From contig JAWVFG010000013.1 of assembly GCA_033856335.1 (NCBI GenBank), positions 1-20,001 of the forward strand: a DNA stretch of 20,001 bases. The letters are read 5' to 3'. The stretch comes from DASUPK01 sp033856335 (lineage in GTDB: Bacteria; Actinomycetota; Thermoleophilia; Solirubrobacterales; 70-9). Position 1 is the first letter of the stretch. Each line of letters starts with the position of its first letter. The notes under the pieces were generated by a model. That model was not told the origin of the DNA, did not search any database, and was given only the letters and a program-made list of their open reading frames with translations. Both the position numbers and the translations under genes were made by a program. Below are positions 14,564 through 20,001 of the stretch, piece by piece.

Positions 14564-15150
14564 CCGCCGCTCCCCGCCCGCATCTGCCCGATCAACTCGT
14601 TCACTGCTGTCTCCAACTCCTCAAGCGAGGCATCGTTGCGGATGACGTGGTCGGCACGGCTCTCCTTCTCTGCCTGATCGAGCTGCCGTTCCTCCCTGCC
14701 GGCGAGGCCGGGCTGGCCGCGCTCACGCAGTCGCGCGTCCCGGATCTCGTCATCGGCGACGACGGCGACCGTCGCGTCGAACGCGTCCTCCATCGCCGCC
14801 TCGAAGAGAAGGGGCACCTCGACGACGGCGATTTCCACGTCGGGCCCGAGGTCCTGGCGCCACTCGAGCACGTGGGTGCCGACGCGCGGGTGCATCACGC
14901 TCTCGAGCCAGGCGAGCTCTTCGCGATTGTCGAAGACGATCTCCCCGACCTTCTGCCTGTCAACGCTTCCTTCCGGCGCGACCTGCGGCCCCCAGCGCTC
15001 GACGAGCGCGGACCTGACCTGGTCGTCGTCGAGCAGGTCGTGGGTGACACGATCGGTCGAGAGGGTCGCGGCTCCGGCTCGCTCGAACGCCGCCAGCGTC
15101 TCCGACTTCCCCGCTCCGATGCCTCCGGTGAGGCCTACGAAGCGCGTCAA
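14560..15150 (-). CDS. coaE: Dephospho-CoA kinase
   Basis: A 196-residue enzyme catalysing the last step of coenzyme A synthesis, phosphorylation of dephospho-CoA. P-loop GGIGAGKS is at 9-16, D33 lies in the S-T-D-R-V-T-H-D-L-L segment where the family has its conserved Asp, and the lid region R-L-R-E-R-G-Q ... R-A-D-H-V-I-R-N-D matches the family. The start is TTG at 15150, overlapping the rpsA stop (TTGA); this gives the usual M-T-R-F-V-G-L-T-G-G beginning and no later ATG or GTG leaves the P-loop intact. No good Shine-Dalgarno is at the right distance, so translation is likely coupled to rpsA. Mycobacterial CoaE carries an extra C-terminal domain that is absent here. Confidence 0.96.
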   Translation of the reverse strand: MTRFVGLTGGIGAGKSETLAAFERAGAATLSTDRVTHDLLDDDQVRSALVERWGPQVAPEGSVDRQKVGEIVFDNREELAWLESVMHPRVGTHVLEWRQDLGPDVEIAVVEVPLLFEAAMEDAFDATVAVVADDEIRDARLRERGQPGLAGREERQLDQAEKESRADHVIRNDASLEELETAVNELIGQMRAGSGG

Positions 15151-16643
15151 TCCTGCGTGGGAGGTGGCTCCTCGGCGGGAGGCTCTTCGGCGGGAGGCTC
15201 TTCGGCGGGTGGGTCCTCCGAGGGGGACTCCTCCGGGACGGTCTCCTCCGGCGGCGCCTCGGGCACGACCTCGGCGGCCGGCTCCTCGGGCACGGGCTCG
15301 GCCTCTGCTTCTGCCTCGGCGTCTGCCTCAGGCGCTGCCTCTGCCTCAGCATCGGGCGCTTCCTCAGCCACCGACGCTTCTTCAGCCTCGGGCGCCGGCA
15401 CCAGATCGTCCGGCGGCTCAGCGTCCTCGATGACGACGTCGTCGCTGACCTCGCGGGTGGGCAGCTCCTGTCCCTCCACCCGCTTGACGCTCAGGGAGAG
15501 CCGGCGGCGGGAGTCGTCGACCTCGAGGATCTTGACCTGCAGCTCGTCGCCGGGCCGTACGACCTCGGCGGGGCTCTCGACGTGGTGCTGGGCGAGCTCG
15601 GAGATGTGGACGAGGCCCTCGACCCCCGGAAGGATCTGGACGAAGGCGCCGAACGCGACGATCTTGGTGACCTTGCCGTCGACGACGTCGCCCTCCTTGT
15701 ACTCGTTGAGGACCTTCTGCCACGGGTCCTCCTGGGTCTGCTTCAGCCCCAGAGAGATCCGCTGGCGGTCGCGGTCGATATCGAGCACCTTGACCGTGAC
15801 GGTGTCGCCGATCGAGACGACCTCCGACGGATGGTTGACGTGGCTCCAGGAAAGCTCGGAGATGTGAATCAGGCCGTCGATGCCCTCGAGGTCGACGAAT
15901 GCTCCGAAGTCGACGATGTTGGAGATCTTGCCCTCCACGACCTGGCCCGGCTCGAGGCGGTCGAGGATCTGCTCGCGGACTTCCTTGCGCTCCTCCTCGA
16001 GGACCGCGCGGCGGGAGAGCACAACGTTGTTGCGGGAGCGATTGAGCTCGATCACCTTGCACTCGAGCTTCTGGCCCATGAACTCGTCGAGGTTCTGCAC
16101 GCGGCGGATATCCACGAGGGAGGCGGGCAGGAAGCCACGTACGCCGAGGTCGAGGATCAGGCCGCCCTTGACGACCTCGATCACGGTGCCCTCGACGGGC
16201 TCGCCCGAGTCGGCGGCCTTCTCGATCCGGCGCCATGCCTTCTCGAAGCGGGCGCGCTTCTTGGAGAGGATGAGGCGACCCTCCTGGTCCTCCTTGGTGA
16301 GGACCAGCGCGTCGACCTCCTCGCCGAGCTCGACCTCCTCTGAGGGATCGACCGACTTGCGGATCGAGAGCTCGTTGGAGGGAATGACCCCCTCCGACTT
16401 GTAGCCGATGTCGACGAGGACCTCGTCCTGGTCGATTCGCACGACCTTGCCGCTCACCACGTCCCCCTCGCTGAAGGGGTGGATCGTGGCGTCGTAGTTC
16501 GGGATGAGCTTGCCGTCGACCTCGATCAGGAAGTCGTCCGAGCTGGCGGCGCCGTTTCCGGCGCTCTGCGGCTCCTCGATCGGCTGCTCGGTCGGCTGCT
16601 CGGTTTGCTGCTCGTTTTCGGTGGTTGTGTCCGGTGCAGGCAC
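15147..16643 (-). CDS. rpsA: Ribosomal protein S1, four S1 domains with a long acidic Pro-rich tail
   Basis: A 498-residue RNA-binding protein of the small ribosomal subunit. Four OB-fold S1 domains lie at about 58-130, 147-212, 232-300 and 317-387; the third and fourth carry the strong F-G-A-F-V ... G-L-I/V-H-I-S-E-L signature. The N-terminus (1-35) is Gln/Glu/Thr/Pro-rich. Residues 400-498 form a disordered Glu/Ala/Pro tail ending in E-E-P-P-A repeats, longer than I would expect for the family. The start is GTG at 16643, giving M-P-A-P-D-T-T-T; the frame is open to 16712, but that extension is Pro-rich and unconserved-looking. A weak CACACT ends 8 nt upstream. It heads a run with coaE, the lytic transglycosylase and the protease. 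Confidence 0.96.
   Translation of the reverse strand: MPAPDTTTENEQQTEQPTEQPIEEPQSAGNGAASSDDFLIEVDGKLIPNYDATIHPFSEGDVVSGKVVRIDQDEVLVDIGYKSEGVIPSNELSIRKSVDPSEEVELGEEVDALVLTKEDQEGRLILSKKRARFEKAWRRIEKAADSGEPVEGTVIEVVKGGLILDLGVRGFLPASLVDIRRVQNLDEFMGQKLECKVIELNRSRNNVVLSRRAVLEEERKEVREQILDRLEPGQVVEGKISNIVDFGAFVDLEGIDGLIHISELSWSHVNHPSEVVSIGDTVTVKVLDIDRDRQRISLGLKQTQEDPWQKVLNEYKEGDVVDGKVTKIVAFGAFVQILPGVEGLVHISELAQHHVESPAEVVRPGDELQVKILEVDDSRRRLSLSVKRVEGQELPTREVSDDVVIEDAEPPDDLVPAPEAEEASVAEEAPDAEAEAAPEADAEAEAEAEPVPEEPAAEVVPEAPPEETVPEESPSEDPPAEEPPAEEPPAEEPPPTQD
15166..15210 (-). repeat. Three tandem 15-bp repeats encoding E-E-P-P-A in the RpsA tail
   Basis: Plus-strand units GGCTCCTCGGCGGGA, GGCTCTTCGGCGGGA and GGCTCTTCGGCGGGT are head to tail. 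They differ at one or two positions, indicating recent slippage-type expansion within the coding frame. Confidence 0.85.
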
Positions 16644-16712
16644 GGCCGCACAGTGTGGCAGACGTATGCCTGACGCACGGGCTCGCGGGACCGGCGGCGG
16701 CGGGGCTTCCAC

Positions 16713-16718
16713 TACCGT
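16713..16718 (+). promoter_or_regulatory. Putative -10 element of the flavoprotein gene, leaderless spacing
   Basis: TACCGT ends 8 nt before the ATG at 16727 with no ribosome site between. The 83-bp gap is shared with the divergent rpsA start. Confidence 0.45.
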
Positions 16719-16726
16719 TGCGAGCG

Positions 16727-17863
16727 ATGCCGAAGCGCGAGACCAAGCGTGGCGACGAGCGCACTTCGCTGAGCGGGAATTACGACGCGATCGTCTGCGG
16801 GGCGAGCTTCGCCGGCCTCACGGTGGCGCGCCAGCTCGCCGGGTCGGACGCCCGCGTGCTCCTGCTTGACCGCTATGAGATCGGGGAGCGACAGACCTCC
16901 GCCTGCGGCATCCCCACCGCGTGGCTCGAGGCGATGGGACTGGAGGCGTCGGCCAGGCAGGAGTTCGGCGAGCTCGTGCTCCACACGCCACGCGGCACCT
17001 CCCGCTACGAGCTGCCTTGGACCTTCTCCACCTTCGACTACCGCGAGCTCTGCCGACTGCTCTGGGAGCAGTCGGATGCCACCTTCGAGACCGCCAAGGT
17101 CAATGGGCGCACCGGTGAGACGGTCCACACCGACCGCGGTGACGTTTCCGCCCCCCTGATCGTGGACGCCCTGGGCTGGCGCCGGATCCTCGCGTCGGAC
17201 GGCGGCTACCAGCCGCCGGATGCGCCGCTGTCGCGCGGGCTCGAGGTCCATCCCCACGGGGGGGGCGACGACCTCGAGGTCTGGATCGACCGCCGTTACG
17301 TCCCGGCCGGCTACGGCTGGAGCTTCCCCGCGCGCGGCGAGCAGCGAATCGGCGTGGGCTCGTTCGACCCGCGCTTTCACGTCAAGGACACGACGGTCCT
17401 TCTGGCGGATGATTTGGAGCGCCCGGCGGTCCGCTACCAGGGCAACTGGATCCCCCACAAGCTCCGGCCGGGGACCGAGGACGGGGTCTTCTTCGTGGGC
17501 GACTCCGCCGGGCAGTGCATCCCGCTGACGGCGGAGGGAATCCGGACCGCCTTCTACTTCGGGATCAAGCTGGGAGACGAGCTGCGGGCCGTCGTCGCCG
17601 GAGATCAGGATCGCGCCGCGGCGCTGCGCAACTACGCGGAGTTCGTCGACGGGCACGAGTGGAAGTTCCGCTGGATGCTCCGCGCCCAGCGGGCGCTTCC
17701 CAAGCTCCCCAGTCGTGTGCAGCGGGCCGTGATCCGTGCCGCGGGCCGGAAGCGCTTCGTCGATTGGGCCTTCGAGCACTACCTCCGCATCGCGCCGCCT
17801 CAGTTCGCAGACCGGCCTGGCGGACGGCTTCGCCATCAGGTCGCGGCCACAAGCAGCCGCTAG
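16727..17863 (+). CDS. FAD-dependent oxidoreductase, geranylgeranyl-reductase-like
   Basis: A 378-residue flavoprotein of the GGR/p-hydroxybenzoate-hydroxylase-like superfamily. The N-terminal FAD fold reads Y-D-A-I-V-C-G-A-S-F-A-G at 19-30, where Ser replaces the middle Gly of GxGxxG, and ends with L-L-L-D-R-Y for ribose binding. A second FAD motif, V-G-D-S-A-G-Q-C-I-P-L-T-A-E-G-I, at 257-272 is typical of GGR family members that reduce isoprenoid double bonds. The C-terminal 70 residues are basic and helical. The substrate (menaquinone chain, carotenoid or lipid) cannot be assigned. The ATG at 16727 was chosen over an upstream frame start at 16625 because the earlier stretch overlaps rpsA and looks unconserved, and TACCGT lies 8 nt before 16727. 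Its stop shares the CTAG at 17860-17863 with the convergent gene. Confidence 0.85.
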   Translation: MPKRETKRGDERTSLSGNYDAIVCGASFAGLTVARQLAGSDARVLLLDRYEIGERQTSACGIPTAWLEAMGLEASARQEFGELVLHTPRGTSRYELPWTFSTFDYRELCRLLWEQSDATFETAKVNGRTGETVHTDRGDVSAPLIVDALGWRRILASDGGYQPPDAPLSRGLEVHPHGGGDDLEVWIDRRYVPAGYGWSFPARGEQRIGVGSFDPRFHVKDTTVLLADDLERPAVRYQGNWIPHKLRPGTEDGVFFVGDSAGQCIPLTAEGIRTAFYFGIKLGDELRAVVAGDQDRAAALRNYAEFVDGHEWKFRWMLRAQRALPKLPSRVQRAVIRAAGRKRFVDWAFEHYLRIAPPQFADRPGGRLRHQVAATSSR

Positions 17864-18102
17864 AAGCCGCGGCGCTCTCGGAGGCTGTTGACGGGCCGCA
17901 GCATGGCCTGGTTGCCATGCTCGCCGAGCTCGTGCCTGACGATCAGCGAGCGCACCGCGAACAGCAGGGCGAGCACGCCGACCACGATGGTGGGCCAGAG
18001 CACCTCACCGGGCGCGACGCCACCGAGGGTGGCGAAGAAGACGAACACCACGACGAGTCCAAGACAAAGGACGGAGAGCGGTCCGAGCATTCTGCTCAAC
18101 AT
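17860..18102 (-). CDS. Small two-TM membrane protein, function unknown
   Basis: An 80-residue protein not recognised as a named family. Two hydrophobic segments, about 7-29 and 34-53, are joined by a short turn (G-G-V-A-P-G-E). A basic, polar tail (R-S-L-I-V-R-H-E-L onward) is probably cytoplasmic. The ATG at 18102 is well supported by AGGAGGTGA, a near-perfect ribosome site 6 nt away, which makes this a real gene despite its size. The ribosome site lies in a hairpin. The DMT-family gene is 82 bp upstream on the same strand. The stop overlaps the flavoprotein stop by 4 nt. Confidence 0.8.
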   Translation of the reverse strand: MLSRMLGPLSVLCLGLVVVFVFFATLGGVAPGEVLWPTIVVGVLALLFAVRSLIVRHELGEHGNQAMLRPVNSLRERRGF

Positions 18103-18103
18103 C

Positions 18104-18120
18104 GGTCACCTCCTGTGACC
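18104..18120 (-). promoter_or_regulatory. Hairpin presenting the Shine-Dalgarno of the 80-residue gene
   Basis: On the minus strand GGTCAC and GTGACC pair perfectly around a 5-nt loop AGGAG. The loop is the Shine-Dalgarno core, and the 3' arm contains the rest of the extended match (GTGA). The stem ends 1 nt before the ATG. It could gate ribosome access, or the palindrome could be a protein operator. Confidence 0.5.
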
Positions 18121-18131
18121 GGGGGAATCGG

Positions 18132-18175
18132 TTCGACGACGTTACCGCCGCCAGCGGCGTCCGATCATCGTCGAA
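18132..18175. repeat. Nested inverted repeat between the DMT gene and the 80-residue gene
   Basis: An outer 8-bp repeat, TTCGACGA (18132-18139) and TCGTCGAA (18168-18175), encloses an inner CGCCGC-CA-GCGGCG hairpin. It occupies most of the 82-bp gap, just past the DMT stop. It could attenuate or process a shared transcript; no T-tract follows in the minus direction. Confidence 0.45.
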
Positions 18176-18184
18176 AACACGTAA

Positions 18185-18622
18185 TCAACGAACGATCAGG
18201 TACGTCCCCACGAGCAGCAGGCCCACGCCGGCCAGGCGCGAGGCGGTGAGGGGCGTCTGCTCGAGGCCGAGAAACCCGATCCGGTCCAGCACCACGGATG
18301 TGGTGAGCTGGCCGGTGACGGTGGCCGCCGCGACCGCCCCGGCGCCGATCTGACTGACCAGGACGAGCGCCGAGAAGACGTAGGCAGCGCCGAGCGCGCC
18401 GCCGACCAGGTAGTACCACTGGACGTGGGCGACTTCGCCGATGCCACCGGCCTTGCCGCTGAGCGCAACGATCGCGCCGAGAAGCAGGGTCCCGACGGCG
18501 AATGAGACCGTAGCGGCGGCGAAGCTGCCGGTCGACTTGCCGAGCCCGGCGTTTATGGGCGCCTGGAGGGCGATGCAGCCACCGACGACGGCCATGATCA
18601 AGACGGCGAAGCCCCGGTCCAT
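18185..18622 (-). CDS. DMT-superfamily (DUF606/YdcZ-like) small transporter
   Basis: A 145-residue membrane protein with about five hydrophobic segments and no soluble domain. The N-terminus I-A-L-Q-A-P-I-N-A-G-L-G-K and the later Q-L-T-T-S-V-V-L-D-R-I-G are typical of DUF606 proteins, single-repeat members of the drug/metabolite transporter superfamily. These are thought to work as dimers; substrates are largely unknown. The start is ATG at 18622, 34 nt after the polA stop on the same strand, with only a weak GAAGA ribosome site. Downstream transcription from polA could include it. Length is normal for DUF606. Confidence 0.85.
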   Translation of the reverse strand: MDRGFAVLIMAVVGGCIALQAPINAGLGKSTGSFAAATVSFAVGTLLLGAIVALSGKAGGIGEVAHVQWYYLVGGALGAAYVFSALVLVSQIGAGAVAAATVTGQLTTSVVLDRIGFLGLEQTPLTASRLAGVGLLLVGTYLIVR

Positions 18623-18656
18623 CGCGTGATCTTCGCCGATCCTGCGCGGTCACGTC

Positions 18657-20001
18657 CTACTTGGCTGCCAACCAGTCCTTCCCGACGCCGACGTCGACCG
18701 CCAGCGGCGGATCGAGCTCGAAGGCGTTGCACATCTCTCGCTCGACCAGCTCGGAGGCCGCATCCATCTCGGCCGCGGGACCCTCGAAGAGGAGCTCGTC
18801 GTGGATCTGCAGGACCAGGCGGGTCTCAAGATCTGACTCATCCAGCGCTCGCTGGCAGCCCACCATCGCGATCTTGATGATGTCGGCCGAGGTTCCCTGG
18901 ATCGGCATGTTGACCGCGAGCCGCTCGCCCTGGCCGCGGACCTGCGGGCGGCCAGAGCGCAGCTCGGGGATCGGCCGGCGCCTTCCGAGCAGCGTGCTGA
19001 CGTATCCGTGCTCCTTCGCTGACTCGATGGTCTCCTCGATGTAGCGCTTCACCGCCGGGAAGCGCTCGAAGTAGCGGTCGATGTAGGCCTGCGCCTCATC
19101 CTGCTCGATGTTGAGGCGGTCCGCCAGCCCGTAGGCGGAGAGGCCATATGCGATTCCGTAGTTGACCATCTTCGCCTTCGAGCGATCGCCGGGGGTGACC
19201 TTCTTGGGATCCGAGCCCAGCACCTCGGCGGCGGTCGCCGCATGGATGTCCTCTCCGCGGGCGAAGATCTCGCGGAGCGCGTCCTCGCCGGCGATATGGG
19301 CCAGGATCCGCAGCTCAATCTGGTTGTAGTCGGCCGACAGCAGCCGATCGCCGCGCGGAGCGACGAAGCAGGAGCGGATCGGGCGTCCCTCCTCGGTGCG
19401 GATCGGGATGTTCTGCAGGTTCGGATTGGTGCTCGAGAGCCGGCCCGTGGCCGTCGCGGTCTGGTTGAAGGTCGTGTGCAGGCGGCCCGTGTCGGGATCG
19501 ATCAGCTCGGGCAGCGCGTCGAGGTAGGTGTTCTTCAGCTTGGTGAGCTCGCGCCACTGCTCGACCTTGGTGACGATCTCGTGCTCCTCGCGGATCTGAG
19601 AGAGGACCCGGGCGTCCGTCGAGAAGCCGGTCTTGCCGCGCCGCTTCTTGGTGAGTCCGAGCTCGTCGAACAGGACCTCCGCCAGCTGCTGGGGCGAGCC
19701 GATCGTGAAATCGTGGCCCGCCAGTTCGAAGATCTCGGCCTGCAGGGTCTCGATCCGCTGCTCGAAGCCCTCGCCGATGTCAGCCAGGCGCTTCTGGTCG
19801 AGCAGGACCCCGGTCTGCTCCATGGCGGCCAGAATCTCGATCAGCGGCATCTCGACCTCGTCCATCAGCTGCTCGAGGCCGCCCTCCTCGATCCCCTTGC
19901 GCTGCAGCTGGGCGATCTCCCAGACCAGGCGAGCCTCCCCCGCGGGATCGGGTGGCGGCTCCTCCCCCAGCTCCAACTGGTCGCCGTCGCCGCCGTCCGA
20001 G
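18657..20001 (-). CDS. polA: DNA polymerase I (C-terminal 447 residues, cut by window edge)
   Basis: Repair and replication polymerase that fills gaps after excision repair and removes Okazaki primers. The visible part holds the whole family-A polymerase domain: thumb/palm F-N-Q-T-A-T-A-T-G-R-L-S-S-T-N-P-N-L-Q, motif A L-L-S-A-D-Y-N-Q-I-E-L-R-I, motif B (O-helix) R-S-K-A-K-M-V-N-Y-G-I-A-Y-G, and motif C L-V-L-Q-I-H-D-E-L. The residue equivalent to E. coli F762 is Tyr (codon at 19158-19160). The part upstream of the thumb belongs to the 3'-5' exonuclease-like domain and starts at the window edge in an acidic Gly/Asp loop, so whether that exonuclease is active cannot be judged. The frame continues past 20001; the TTG near 19976 is not the start. 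Confidence 0.98.
   Translation of the reverse strand, partial: SDGGDGDQLELGEEPPPDPAGEARLVWEIAQLQRKGIEEGGLEQLMDEVEMPLIEILAAMEQTGVLLDQKRLADIGEGFEQRIETLQAEIFELAGHDFTIGSPQQLAEVLFDELGLTKKRRGKTGFSTDARVLSQIREEHEIVTKVEQWRELTKLKNTYLDALPELIDPDTGRLHTTFNQTATATGRLSSTNPNLQNIPIRTEEGRPIRSCFVAPRGDRLLSADYNQIELRILAHIAGEDALREIFARGEDIHAATAAEVLGSDPKKVTPGDRSKAKMVNYGIAYGLSAYGLADRLNIEQDEAQAYIDRYFERFPAVKRYIEETIESAKEHGYVSTLLGRRRPIPELRSGRPQVRGQGERLAVNMPIQGTSADIIKIAMVGCQRALDESDLETRLVLQIHDELLFEGPAAEMDAASELVEREMCNAFELDPPLAVDVGVGKDWLAAK

Noticed and set aside
15166..15210. Short tandem repeats as a CRISPR array
   Set aside because: Units are 15 bp, directly adjacent without spacers and keep the rpsA reading frame.
16644..16712. 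Upstream start for RpsA at 16712
   Set aside because: The extra 23 residues are Pro/Arg-rich and unlike S1 N-termini; the GTG at 16643 gives a plausible beginning and matches the spacing to the CACACT hexamer.
18128..18140. GGTTCGA-like T-loop of a tRNA
   Set aside because: No acceptor, D-arm or anticodon arm fits around it, and the flanking pairs form the nested inverted repeat instead.
19974..19976. TTG near 19976 as the start of polA
   Set aside because: The frame is open to the window edge and the missing N-terminal domains of Pol I must lie beyond it.

Overview
This is a high-GC (roughly two-thirds G+C), very compact bacterial chromosome segment. The evidence points to Actinomycetota, and the style of the secreted proteins and coding suggests the Thermoleophilia/Solirubrobacterales side of that phylum; the class is inference. 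The backbone is an actinobacterial housekeeping order on the minus strand: polA (partial, right edge), rpsA, coaE, uvrB and uvrA (partial, left edge). From memory, the same order occurs in Mycobacterium (polA-rpsA-coaE-uvrB-MFS gene-uvrA). Accessory genes are inserted between these core genes.

Layout, left to right: the 5' part of uvrA (minus) with a LexA-type operator in front of it; a VOC-fold protein and an Lpg_synthase_TM/UPF0104 membrane protein with overlapping stop and start (plus); a secreted clan GH-A-like glycoside hydrolase with an Ig-like C-terminus (plus); a coiled-coil protein (minus) divergent from a two-TM potassium channel (plus); two DHA2-type MFS exporters read divergently from a 26-bp gap; an F420:NADPH-oxidoreductase-like protein 21 nt downstream of uvrB (both minus); a large secreted probable copper protein (PHM-like histidine motifs plus a C-terminal cupredoxin, plus strand); a minus-strand run rpsA-coaE-lytic transglycosylase-secreted chymotrypsin-fold protease, with 4-nt overlaps or a 20-nt gap; a GGR-like flavoprotein (plus); a two-TM small protein and a DMT/DUF606 transporter (minus); and polA.

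The main regulatory signal is that most genes that begin a transcript and lack a Shine-Dalgarno sequence have a TANNNT hexamer ending 6-8 nt before the start codon. This suggests leaderless transcription. Genes inside operons, and a few secreted or membrane-protein genes, instead have a Shine-Dalgarno sequence or a coupled start. No T-rich intrinsic terminator is visible even at tightly convergent gene ends.

I see no tRNA, rRNA, CRISPR array, insertion sequence or phage gene. No stretch over 300 bp lacks a gene; the longest gaps are about 120 bp. The best candidates for less-described biology are the PHM-like/cupredoxin fusion with Lys-His repeats, the leaderless promoter pattern (including two overlapping divergent -10 elements), and the Shine-Dalgarno-in-a-hairpin upstream of the 80-residue membrane protein.
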